In this document: one piece after another, positions 24,288 through 33,029 of the stretch
Numbering within the stretch: position 1 is the stretch's first letter
How the letters are laid out: the number at the start of each line of letters is the position of its first letter
Translations under genes and position numbers: made by a program
Notes under the pieces: generated by a model
What the model was told of the DNA's origin: nothing
Database searches by the model: none
What the model saw: only the letters and a program-made list of their open reading frames with translations
Virus record (IMG/VR): IMGVR_UViG_3300029953_000099
Coordinates: 1 to 34,991 of that record
Length of the DNA stretch: 34,991 nt
DNA from: a virus
Strand: one strand, 5' to 3'

Positions 24288-26060
24288 TTAAAACCCAATT
24301 ACAAGTTTAATTAATTCGGATGTATTTGCAGTTCTTTGAATAGGAACCATATTTTCAATATATAATATTTCTCCAGAATTTTTTATAATATCTCCCGAAA
24401 GTATTGCATTAATATTAGCCGAAGTAAAAGAGTTTGAACCAATTATAGAATCTGCTGTGTTACCCGAAGTTACATCAAATACTCCCCGTACATTTGTAAT
24501 TGCCATAAATGAAGAATTAGATTCATCCACAACTCCATTTGCAAATGTATCCAATTGTGTAACAATTTCATTGTTGACAAAAGATCCCCCTCCATTTAAC
24601 GTAATATTAAAACGAGTTCTTTGATCAAAAGTATTAAATTGTTTAACTACGCCATTATTAGTAATAGCTGTTACAATTGCGCTTGCATTACTTGATTCAC
24701 CTGTAATAATCTGACCTTCGACAAAATTATCTGTAGCATTTGTAATATTTATTATTGAAGATACCATATTAATAACAGTTGAGTATCCCGTAGCATTTGT
24801 ATTAGTTTGTTTTATAATTTCATCTGCTTGAAATATACCAACAGTATTTGCAAAAGTTAATTGAACATTAGCAAATAAAGGATTACTTAATAGACCAAAA
24901 GTTCTAAATGTTGTATTAACAGGTATAGTTTGACTTTCTGTATTTGCAAAAGTTAAAGATATTCCAACATTATTAATACCCAATTCTTTTGGAATATTTC
25001 CACCATGTCCTTCAGATGGTCCAATTATAACTCTTAGTATAGCATTATTTGGTTGTAATAAACTTATAAAACCAGTATTTGATACAACAGTAGCATTTGC
25101 CCAACTATAGTTTTGTCCTTTGTTTGCTATTTCTATTGAAGCTAATGTATTTGAAGAAGCATTAACTATACCTCTACCTTGAAATCCTGTTCCATCCCCA
25201 ACAATCATTACCATAGGCGATATTTCATATTGAGACGTTAAATCTGGAGTCACGGAAAATGGTTGATCGACTATTACATTTTTAAAGCCGCCCGAAACTA
25301 TATAATCATCAATCATTCTTTGTTGACCCGAACCTGTACCACCAACAATTTTAATGGCACTTCCATTAAAGAAACCTGTGTTTGTTGATGATGTTGGATC
25401 AATAGTAAATATTAGAGAATTTGAACCAACTGCAATAAATTGGAAAAATCCATTGGCATAAGCATTAAAATTCGAACCACCATTTTCTACAATAATAGTA
25501 TCTATAGCTCCCGGAACTGCATTTCCCGATGTATTTGAATTTGGAAGATAGGGAATGTAATCTACTGTAGCAAAATTTGAATATGTGGTATTATCAACAC
25601 TATAAAGATATTTCCATTGATAACCATCTGCTGTAAAATAAAATAAATCATTTTCAGATGTTGAAGCTTTTGTTGGGGGATATGTTGATGGAATACCACC
25701 ATTATTATTTAAACATTCAAAAACATCATAAGAAGTATTTGAATCTACTGTAACTATAAAATTTGTATCCAATAAATTAGAATTTTGATCATCATAAAAA
25801 GCATAAACCGTATTGCTTACCCACAAATTAAGATTCGTCATTAACAATACATTATTTGATGTAAGTTGTTTAGCAAACAACATATTATCCCATATTGTAA
25901 ATACTGTTTCATTTAAAGAAGTATTTGGAGCAGGAGGATTATTATCATTTTGCCAAGGAATATTTTGACCAGCAAATATATAATAAGAATTTGCATCAAC
26001 AGTATTAATAAAACTGTTGGCAATAATTGTTCCGAAATTTGATGTTATTAAATTTGGCAT
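24288..26060 (-). CDS. 8: Baseplate wedge protein gp8
   Basis: 590 residues, longer than T4 gp8 (334). The N-terminus NLITSNFGTIIANSFINTVD, then YYIFAGQNIPWQNDNNPPAP and DNMLFAKQL, and the C-terminus SGEILYIENMVPIQRTANTS align with the start and end of T4 gp8 (SGEMIYMENRPPI). The extra length comes from inserted beta-repeats in the middle and C-terminal half, such as DNFVEGQIITGESSNASAIV and GSFVNNEIVTQLDTFANGVV, also present in the gp7-like neighbour. ATG at 26060 follows AGGAATTAT. It lies between gp7-like and the fibre-base protein, in order with gp25 and gp6. Confidence 0.88.
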   Translation of the reverse strand: MPNLITSNFGTIIANSFINTVDANSYYIFAGQNIPWQNDNNPPAPNTSLNETVFTIWDNMLFAKQLTSNNVLLMTNLNLWVSNTVYAFYDDQNSNLLDTNFIVTVDSNTSYDVFECLNNNGGIPSTYPPTKASTSENDLFYFTADGYQWKYLYSVDNTTYSNFATVDYIPYLPNSNTSGNAVPGAIDTIIVENGGSNFNAYANGFFQFIAVGSNSLIFTIDPTSSTNTGFFNGSAIKIVGGTGSGQQRMIDDYIVSGGFKNVIVDQPFSVTPDLTSQYEISPMVMIVGDGTGFQGRGIVNASSNTLASIEIANKGQNYSWANATVVSNTGFISLLQPNNAILRVIIGPSEGHGGNIPKELGINNVGISLTFANTESQTIPVNTTFRTFGLLSNPLFANVQLTFANTVGIFQADEIIKQTNTNATGYSTVINMVSSIINITNATDNFVEGQIITGESSNASAIVTAITNNGVVKQFNTFDQRTRFNITLNGGGSFVNNEIVTQLDTFANGVVDESNSSFMAITNVRGVFDVTSGNTADSIIGSNSFTSANINAILSGDIIKNSGEILYIENMVPIQRTANTSELIKLVIGF

Positions 26061-26062
26061 TT

Positions 26063-29000
26063 TTATAATTCCTGATTGATTGAACTATTTACAAGAGAGA
26101 CTGGTGCATTTTGAATATTGGATTGTATAATAGTTTTTCCAAATACTTCTGTTCCCGAAATGTGTAATATTTTTTTGACTATGTCTGCATAACGATCAAA
26201 AGATATCGAAGTTTGTATTTCATAAGAAAATACTTGATAATAATAATCATCTTGTATATATTTATCGGAATCCAAAAATCCTTTAGTTGTTGTCCAATTA
26301 CCTGTGCCAGTTCCTTGATTTGTCACGGATGCAATTCCAGTAATTTCAAAAATATTAGTATTATTGGTAAGAGTTAAAACTTCTTGATTTTTATAACTAT
26401 AACCGCTATCAATAATTTCTGCACTTGTTGCAATACCATTGGCAGTTACAACATTGGCGGTAATTATAGCATTATTACCCATCGCCAAAGAATTTTGATC
26501 AATTTCTACTGCAACTATATTAGCAGTAGCTCCTGAAGTTACTCCAATTAGTTCACCACCTGAACTAAAAGATTCAAATAATGAAGTTCTTTTTAATAAG
26601 TATAATACATTATTTGAATAATCTTTAACAAATCCTTTGGCAGTTGTTATAAGATCGAAAGACGATACGTTAGTAACATTTGCTGTGGCATTTGTTACAT
26701 TACCAATAATTTTTGTAGCCGTATTTGTAGTATTTATGTAAATTCCAGAAACATTACTTAGTCTAATTGTTGTGGAATCTGTATAAAATACTGTACCAAC
26801 AGTATTTCCTTGTGTTACTAATTCTCCTACTTGGAAAGAAGTATTTCCAGAAATGCCAGAATATATTAATTGAGGAGTAATCGCAGAAAAGCTTTGTGTT
26901 ATAACTTCACCAATTTGAAAAACTCCTGTAGTATTGCCAAGTTCAAGAATAAAATCTTGAGCATTTAACCCCGCAACTAAAGGTTCTATCACAAGTACAA
27001 ATGATGCTTCGTTATAATTTTGACCGGGTGAAATTCCTGTCAAAGAATTTATAGTTCCAATTGTTATAGGTTCTGAGGTGAATAATGAATTTAAAATAGT
27101 ATTTTGATTGCCATACGGATCTTTTGGAAATCCATAACCAAATAATTGATTGATTTGATAATTAGCACCACTTCCATGAGGAATAGTTATGGATGTAACA
27201 TTTCCAAAATAATTACTACCCAAATTTGTAAGATTTATTGCTGCTAATCCACCCGAACTATTAGTAGAAACATTTCCTATTGCAGCATTTGAAGAATTTA
27301 AAATTGCAATTAAATTCGCTCCTGAACCTGCAGAAGTATTGGCTGTAATAATAGGAGGACTTGAATAATATTGACCATTACTTCCCATTACAAAAGATAC
27401 TATATTTCCCGTTGAATTTGTAATTACTGTCGCGGTCGCACCATAACCAGTATTAGAAGTAAAAATTAATCTTTCACCATTCGCGTAATGTTGACCTGTT
27501 GCTACAATAAGTATTGTAGCAACACTTTCCCCACCTCCATTAAATGTTACTATATCATTATTAACATATCCTGTACCACCATCATAATTTATGGCTGTTA
27601 TAGTAGCATTGACTGTAGAATTTGCTTGAACAGTATTAGCAGTTGTAAATGTACCAGAATTAGCATATATTGAAATTATTGTACTATTAACAGCATAAAC
27701 AGTTCCTGTAGCAATTATTGCTGTTGAATTTGTTTGGTAGATGTAACTATTAACAGCAAATGTTCCATTATTTGTTCCAATTGTTAGTTTTTGACCAATT
27801 GTAACATTAGCAACCAAACCAACACCACTACCTTGCCCGTTTAACTTTATATATTTGTAAGGAACATTAGCAACATTTACTCCATTAAGAAAATCGGTAT
27901 TTAAATATACAGTTTCTGTGTCAGAAATAGAACCAATCTCAAAAGTTGCACCAAAACCTGTCGAATTTGAACTTATATTAGCAGTAGTATTTGTACTTAA
28001 ACCATATATATAAGCATTATTACCAGGATAGAAAGAATTAATTTGATTTATTATACCAATGCTATTACTTGTAAAACCAATAACATTACCACTTGCAGAA
28101 ACATTTGCTTCTAAAGATATAAGAGCAGTTATAGTATTTCCTGTTGTTCTTAGAGTATCGGCAAAATAAAAATTATCATAATTTGAATTGGTTTGTATAA
28201 TTAAAGAACCATTTGCACCATTTTGTATAACATTAACAATTGTCCCGGTTGCTTGAGGAATCCATGTACCCGAAGTCCAACCAATAACATTTTGTCCAAC
28301 TGTAAAATTACCATTAGATGAAAGAAACGCAACATTAGATAATCTTTGCTCAATTGTTTCAAATATTTCAAAAGAAAGAGAAGTATTTGAATTTTGAACA
28401 TTTGACATCAATAAAATAGTATTGGAAACTAAAGCTTCGGCGTTTAAAGAATATCCCGAACCACCATCTTCAAGATCAAAATTAACTCGACCTGTTGCGT
28501 TTGTTATTCCGGTAATTCTAGCTAAACCTTGTTTACCATATTCAGATGTTACATTAAAAATTTCACCGATAATATTATTGGCTCCCCCATTTTCAATAGT
28601 TATATTATTAAGAGAACCAATAATGGTGGGACAATTTAAAAGAGAACCATTTGCAGTAATAAGTTCGCCCGTTACAAAATTTCCTTCTAAATTCGAAAGA
28701 TAAAGGACATCAAAATAAGCGCCTTGGGTACTTTTTCTTGCGAAAGATTCAACAAATGCCGTTGCTCCCGAAGAACTTCCTGTAATTTGTTGACCGATGA
28801 ATGATGGTGTAATATCTGATATTGATACTTCCAAATATATTGGTACTACCCAAGTTCCATCGGAAAGTTTTAATATATCATCACCGGGAATATAAACCGA
28901 AGCTTCCACTCCATATAAAAGTTGGAAGAATAATTTAATACCAGCTTCAGTTCCTCTTACATTGTAAAAATCCGAAGAATGTTTTATAAAATTTCGAACA

Positions 29001-29242
29001 TTACCAATAGTTAAAGATGGAAGATCAACAAGATATGTATTTTTAAAATGTACAACAAATTCATCAACTGTTGCATCTATATCTCTAAGATTAATTAAAT
29101 TAGATGCTTGACCGTAGGGAGATGTTTCAAACCATTCATAATAAGCCTCAACAAACGCAATTAAGTTTTCACCATCTTCTTGATAGATTTGAGGAAATTG
29201 TTGTTTAATTACATTTGTGATAGGTATTGGATTATATGTCAT
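26063..29242 (-). CDS. Baseplate wedge protein, gp7-like
   Basis: 1059 residues, close to T4 gp7 (1032), and located between gp6 and gp8 as gp7 is in T4-like genomes. The N-terminus (PIPITNVIKQQFPQIYQEDG, LIAFVEAYYEWFETS, FIKHSSDFYNVRGTEAGIKL) is a conserved module of marine T4-like wedge proteins. The centre is a long chain of repeated beta-modules (ITGSSSGATAFVES, VIGFTSNSIGIINQI, GGTGYVNNDIVTF, LIGVTSGATANIVAV). The C-terminus has FLDSDKYIQDDYYYQVFSYE. The gp7 name rests mostly on size and position. Confidence 0.75.
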   Translation of the reverse strand: MTYNPIPITNVIKQQFPQIYQEDGENLIAFVEAYYEWFETSPYGQASNLINLRDIDATVDEFVVHFKNTYLVDLPSLTIGNVRNFIKHSSDFYNVRGTEAGIKLFFQLLYGVEASVYIPGDDILKLSDGTWVVPIYLEVSISDITPSFIGQQITGSSSGATAFVESFARKSTQGAYFDVLYLSNLEGNFVTGELITANGSLLNCPTIIGSLNNITIENGGANNIIGEIFNVTSEYGKQGLARITGITNATGRVNFDLEDGGSGYSLNAEALVSNTILLMSNVQNSNTSLSFEIFETIEQRLSNVAFLSSNGNFTVGQNVIGWTSGTWIPQATGTIVNVIQNGANGSLIIQTNSNYDNFYFADTLRTTGNTITALISLEANVSASGNVIGFTSNSIGIINQINSFYPGNNAYIYGLSTNTTANISSNSTGFGATFEIGSISDTETVYLNTDFLNGVNVANVPYKYIKLNGQGSGVGLVANVTIGQKLTIGTNNGTFAVNSYIYQTNSTAIIATGTVYAVNSTIISIYANSGTFTTANTVQANSTVNATITAINYDGGTGYVNNDIVTFNGGGESVATILIVATGQHYANGERLIFTSNTGYGATATVITNSTGNIVSFVMGSNGQYYSSPPIITANTSAGSGANLIAILNSSNAAIGNVSTNSSGGLAAINLTNLGSNYFGNVTSITIPHGSGANYQINQLFGYGFPKDPYGNQNTILNSLFTSEPITIGTINSLTGISPGQNYNEASFVLVIEPLVAGLNAQDFILELGNTTGVFQIGEVITQSFSAITPQLIYSGISGNTSFQVGELVTQGNTVGTVFYTDSTTIRLSNVSGIYINTTNTATKIIGNVTNATANVTNVSSFDLITTAKGFVKDYSNNVLYLLKRTSLFESFSSGGELIGVTSGATANIVAVEIDQNSLAMGNNAIITANVVTANGIATSAEIIDSGYSYKNQEVLTLTNNTNIFEITGIASVTNQGTGTGNWTTTKGFLDSDKYIQDDYYYQVFSYEIQTSISFDRYADIVKKILHISGTEVFGKTIIQSNIQNAPVSLVNSSINQEL

Positions 29243-31002
29243 TATCGTTTTTGGGGAACCACATTAATAATTATGTTACTTTGATCCACAGCTAATATTG
29301 TATTCATTGTTGCTGTTATATCTTTACTAAGTGTTTTTGCAAATAATTTAATAGTAGAACCAAATATTTGTTGAAATGTTATTGGAAATATAGTAATAGT
29401 TCCTGTAAGATAATTAATAGTTCCCGCAACTTCTACTTTTGAAGTAACTCCTGTAGTAGATGTTGTATTAATTAGTAAATTACCCAATCCATCATCTGCA
29501 AATTGACATACAGTATTATTAAATTTAAAATTAGTAGAGGATATACAATCATCCGTAGATAATTGATTAGCAAAATTTATAGTCCATGATGTATTAGCTA
29601 ATGCTGAAGTATTTAAAGGTATACTTAAAAGTACAGTTGTATCATCACTATTAATAGAATTATCAGACGCATCAATTAATGTCGTTAGATTGCTGAACCT
29701 AAAAGTAATATCAAAATCTTCTAATTCTGCAGAATTATAATCTAATATTGTTTGTAAAACTTCTGCTTCAATATCTGTTTGTGAAAGAGATGTTAAAGTA
29801 TAATCGTAATATACTGTTGTATTAACATTAAGATAAAAATATTGTGGTTCTATAAAAACGGGATTTATAAGAGTTGGATTAATAGTTTTTATAAAATTGA
29901 AGTATTTTTGTTGATTTATTTGTGGAACACCTGTTGAATTTGCTAAACTAATACTAATTAATACTGTTCCATATTGAGGTGGATTTACTAATTGTCCTCC
30001 AAAAGAATTAATTGCTTTTATTTCTGGGAAAGTATTCTTTAATATTACTTTATAATCATCATCAGTAAAAGCTCTTCCTCTTGTTTGATTAAGTCTTGGT
30101 GCATAATATCTAACAGATTCAATATCTTCTTCAATATCCCCTCCAGATGCAGAAGAAGAAGTTGTAATAATTACGTTTGAATATCCCCCAATTGTCGAAG
30201 CATTAACAAAAGTATTCGCTCCATTTGGTGCGATCCCCGAAGAAACTATATAAAGAACTCTAACAAGAGCATTAATTCCTGGACTATAACCTGTAACTCC
30301 ATCACCAAAACTTATTTGATATAAACCATTGAAATCTTGTTGTATAAAATATACATTAGATGTGGCAGTTAATCCTACTATACTATTAGTATATGTATAC
30401 TCAACTTCTGGTCCATTTTCTGTTATGAATACTGATATACTTGTAGTATCTACATTGGCGTTTGATAAATCATAAAATTGATTTTGAGCATTGGATGTAA
30501 TAGTAAATACATCTTGAATTGAAAAACCTTCATATAAAGGAACATTATTTATTATATATTGATTATTTGATGAATTTATTACATAAGCTTCATCAGTAGA
30601 AAATGAAAAAGATTGATTCCCAATTGAAGATGTAAATAATGTTCCCGCAGGAACTATAATAGAACCAGGATTATCATTTGGATATATTTGAATATTAATA
30701 TAAGAAATTGCTGATCTAGATGATCTAGGAGTATATCCAAGTTCTTTTGCTCGTGATATAATAGAAGATTGAAGTTGAGCCGTGTCAATGAACATCTCTG
30801 AAGCAACCATATTAGTAAGGAATGCATTTTGATATGTATTATAACTAAGAAGATCTAATACTACCGATAAACTCGATCCTTCAAAATTATAATCTTGAAA
30901 TTGATCTTGGTTTTGTAGATAGTTTTTAAGTGATCCCCTTATTGAAAAGAAATCTGGCGCAGTTAACAATAAGGCATTATTAGAAGGTATATTATTAGCC
31001 AT
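29242..31002 (-). CDS. 6: Baseplate wedge protein gp6
   Basis: 586 residues. gp6 forms the central ring of the wedges and drives the baseplate change during sheath contraction. Diagnostic blocks: FFSIRGSLKNYLQNQDQFQD, DYNFEGSSLSVVLDLLSYNT, ASEMFIDTAQLQSSIISRAK and GYTPRSSRSAISYINI, then SVRYYAPRLNQTRGRAFTDD. The C-terminal half is beta-rich. Its last base overlaps the next gene's ATG, and gp25 lies 4 nt upstream, a conserved 25-6 pairing. Confidence 0.95.
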   Translation of the reverse strand: MANNIPSNNALLLTAPDFFSIRGSLKNYLQNQDQFQDYNFEGSSLSVVLDLLSYNTYQNAFLTNMVASEMFIDTAQLQSSIISRAKELGYTPRSSRSAISYINIQIYPNDNPGSIIVPAGTLFTSSIGNQSFSFSTDEAYVINSSNNQYIINNVPLYEGFSIQDVFTITSNAQNQFYDLSNANVDTTSISVFITENGPEVEYTYTNSIVGLTATSNVYFIQQDFNGLYQISFGDGVTGYSPGINALVRVLYIVSSGIAPNGANTFVNASTIGGYSNVIITTSSSASGGDIEEDIESVRYYAPRLNQTRGRAFTDDDYKVILKNTFPEIKAINSFGGQLVNPPQYGTVLISISLANSTGVPQINQQKYFNFIKTINPTLINPVFIEPQYFYLNVNTTVYYDYTLTSLSQTDIEAEVLQTILDYNSAELEDFDITFRFSNLTTLIDASDNSINSDDTTVLLSIPLNTSALANTSWTINFANQLSTDDCISSTNFKFNNTVCQFADDGLGNLLINTTSTTGVTSKVEVAGTINYLTGTITIFPITFQQIFGSTIKLFAKTLSKDITATMNTILAVDQSNIIINVVPQKR

Positions 31003-31006
31003 TAAT

Positions 31007-31399
31007 TTATCTCAATCTAGAAAGGGTTATATTAAGTAGAACAGGATTTGGAATATTTAATATTGTAAAAATTACACTTATATTATAAGCATCATTTGAA
31101 TAATCTGGACTTACTGTTACTGTTAAATTATCGACTCTTGGTTCATAATTAGTAATTGTTTCTATTATTGCATTTTGTATATTATTTTGTGTAACAAGAG
31201 TCATAGGTTCAAAAAGAAAATGCTGTATAGAACCGCCAACAAGAGGCTGAAAAAAACGTTCTCCTCTGTTTGTCATAATCAAATTATAAATTGCTCTTTT
31301 AATAGATCCTTCATCTATAAGACGAATTAAATTACCTGTTACTGGATGAACATCGAAATTATTACTAAAATCTGAATATGTGGGTGAGCTTTGTATCAT
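31007..31399 (-). CDS. 25: Baseplate wedge protein gp25
   Basis: 130 residues (132 in T4). The gp25/lysozyme-like baseplate fold is shown by SIKRAIYNLIMTNRGERFFQP, IQHFLFEPMTLVTQNNIQNA and ITNYEPRVDNLTVTV. gp25 bridges the sheath initiator and wedge and is conserved in all contractile injection systems. ATG at 31399 has no evident Shine-Dalgarno. An exact TATAAATA ends 4 nt before the ATG, so either the mRNA is nearly leaderless or the box is incidental. Confidence 0.94.
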   Translation of the reverse strand: MIQSSPTYSDFSNNFDVHPVTGNLIRLIDEGSIKRAIYNLIMTNRGERFFQPLVGGSIQHFLFEPMTLVTQNNIQNAIIETITNYEPRVDNLTVTVSPDYSNDAYNISVIFTILNIPNPVLLNITLSRLR

Positions 31400-31403
31400 T
31401 TGA

Positions 31404-31411
31404 TATTTATA
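31404..31411 (-). promoter_or_regulatory. TATAAATA box abutting the gp25 start
   Basis: Exact T4 late box on the minus strand, centred in a 14-bp palindrome (31401-31414, arms TGATAT/ATATCA). T4 late transcripts start about 6 nt past the box, which would fall within the gp25 ATG. Confidence 0.4.
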
Positions 31412-31418
31412 TCAAAAA

Positions 31419-32162
31419 TTAAATATTGTTTGCATTTACATCACCATCGACATTAACGTCTCCAACAACATTGATATCATTATTAATAGTCATTGTTCCA
31501 TCACAAGTAACATTTACATCATCCGCAAAGTGAACTGTAGTTGTTCCAGCAATAGTTAAAATAGAATCTGAACCATTTATAGAATAGTTTTTACCAGCAA
31601 CTTTTGTAATAAGATCACCGTCGGGACCAATATTTACATACGTTCCCGATTTATGAAATACTTCAATGAATTCATGACCGGGAGTGTCATTCACTTGTAT
31701 TGCATGGCCCGAAGATGTTGTTAATACTTTATTATTTGGATATGTTACTGAATAATTATCTGCAGGTTCTTGAGCGCCTCCTCCTTTTTTGAGTATTTGT
31801 GTTCCGATAGCAAGAGGAGAAATATCAGATTTACCATTTGGAGTTCCAGGAAACGATGATAATATTTTTGGTTGTTGATAGTGATTTCCATCGAGAAAAA
31901 ACCCAAAACATAAAGCTCCATTAGAAATTCCCGTTGGACTTTGACCAATTCCATTTGTTGAACTGTTTGATGGATCTTGACCAACCGAAGCCCATGGAAG
32001 TGTACTTGGAGGAACTTGTGAATGATCCTGTGAATGAATATTAAAAATTCTTACTTGAACACGTCCAAGTTGAAGAGGATCACCTAAATTATTTTCGACA
32101 AGCCCGCACCACCATACAAAATTACCATCCGCCCCAAATTGATCGTGTATTTCTGACTTCAT
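31419..32162 (-). CDS. 5: Baseplate hub/spike protein gp5-like, without lysozyme domain
   Basis: 247 residues from ATG at 32162. The N-terminal OB-fold (about 12-110) matches T4 gp5: NFVWWCGLVENNLGDPLQLG, RVQVRIFNIHSQDHSQVP, LPWASVGQDP, GALCFGFFLDGN. The lysozyme domain of T4 gp5 is absent. The C-terminus goes straight into short repeated strands ending VVGDVNVDGDVNANN, a minimal trimeric beta-helix needle. An in-frame TTG 15 nt upstream (32177) would start inside the endonuclease gene; the ATG overlapping its stop (TAATG) is preferred. It works with the adjacent gp27-like hub. Confidence 0.88.
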   Translation of the reverse strand: MKSEIHDQFGADGNFVWWCGLVENNLGDPLQLGRVQVRIFNIHSQDHSQVPPSTLPWASVGQDPSNSSTNGIGQSPTGISNGALCFGFFLDGNHYQQPKILSSFPGTPNGKSDISPLAIGTQILKKGGGAQEPADNYSVTYPNNKVLTTSSGHAIQVNDTPGHEFIEVFHKSGTYVNIGPDGDLITKVAGKNYSINGSDSILTIAGTTTVHFADDVNVTCDGTMTINNDINVVGDVNVDGDVNANNI

Positions 32163-32173
32163 TATATAACTTT
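32162..32173. repeat. 12-bp direct repeat at left edge of the GIY-YIG gene
   Basis: TTATATAACTTT (minus strand AAAGTTATATAA), identical to 33018-33029. On the minus strand it encodes the final KVI-stop of the endonuclease and supplies the first base of the gp5 ATG. Confidence 0.85.
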
Positions 32174-33016
32174 CCAACCACGATGATTATTTTGTTTTTG
32201 TTGTATAACATATAATAAAGCATCAGTTCTTAAATTTTGATTTTTGTATTTTTGACATAATTCATATCTAGTACAAGTTTCTTCATCAAAATTGTTATGA
32301 AAAAATTTATGTACTATTTTATTGTGATTATTTTTAAATGTTTTAGGTCTTTTATATATTATATCTTTAGACCAACCTTTATGTGAACCTTCATTTTTTT
32401 TAATTATATCACATAATCTAGATAATGATAATTTTTTATTTGAATATATTTCTATTAATTCTTTCGCGTTACAAAATATACTACCATGTTTATTATGTAT
32501 CCAATTAATTTTTTTATAATAATTATTATAATCACGTTTTGTATATTTTTTATTTTTATTTGAATATAGTACCCAACCTTTATGATTAGATATAAAACCA
32601 TTTATAACTTTTAATAGTTGTTTTATATCTAATTTTTGTTCTTTATACTTTTTTCTTAATTCAAATCTTTTACATTCTTCTATACCATAAATTTCATGCC
32701 AAAATTTATGTATTTTATCTTCTTTTAAAATATTTTTTGGTGGAAAATTACCTCCTATTTGAATGTTATAAGTATCTTCTCTTATAATAAATTCTTTATT
32801 AACAATTATAGATTCAACACAATATGCGTCTTCTTCATTAAATCCATAAAATAAAATTTCTTTCTTAAAATTTTCTTTGCCATATATTTTAATATCATTT
32901 AACAAATAATTACTAGAACCAAAATACTTATCCATTGGATCTTTAGTTGTATGAACTCCAACATATATTTTATTATTGATTAAATTTGTGGTTTGATATA
33001 CAGTATTATAAATCAT
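32162..33016 (-). CDS. GIY-YIG homing endonuclease
   Basis: 284 residues from ATG at 33016. The N-terminal GIY-YIG nuclease (1-90) has NTVYQTTNLINNKIYVGVHT, KYFGSSNYLLNDIKIYGKEN, a catalytic-type Glu68 (YCVESIIV) and DTYNIQIGGN. The C-terminal 190 residues contain three similar DNA-binding-like repeats, each ending in HKGW or HRGW (145-148, 212-215, 278-281) and with KFWHEIYGIEECKRFELRKK / KFFHNNFDEETCTRYELCQK pairs. It is inserted exactly between the gp27-like gene and gp5, flanked by a 12-bp repeat, so both reading frames remain intact. It is more Lys/Asn-rich than its neighbours. Mobility and target are inferred from the family. Confidence 0.9.
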   Translation of the reverse strand: MIYNTVYQTTNLINNKIYVGVHTTKDPMDKYFGSSNYLLNDIKIYGKENFKKEILFYGFNEEDAYCVESIIVNKEFIIREDTYNIQIGGNFPPKNILKEDKIHKFWHEIYGIEECKRFELRKKYKEQKLDIKQLLKVINGFISNHKGWVLYSNKNKKYTKRDYNNYYKKINWIHNKHGSIFCNAKELIEIYSNKKLSLSRLCDIIKKNEGSHKGWSKDIIYKRPKTFKNNHNKIVHKFFHNNFDEETCTRYELCQKYKNQNLRTDALLYVIQQKQNNHRGWKVI

Positions 33017-33017
33017 T

Positions 33018-33029
33018 TTATATAACTTT
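33018..33029. repeat. 12-bp direct repeat at right edge of the GIY-YIG gene
   Basis: Identical to 32162-32173. On the minus strand it encodes the final KVI-stop of the gp27-like hub gene. Confidence 0.85.

Noticed and set aside
28422-28703. 93-residue plus-strand open frame inside the gp7-like gene
   Set aside because: Shadow of a repetitive beta-rich gene; no Shine-Dalgarno or recognisable domain.
32163-32177. TTG at 32177 as gp5 start
   Set aside because: It lies inside the endonuclease's last codons; the ATG at 32162 overlapping the stop begins a normal gp5 N-terminus.
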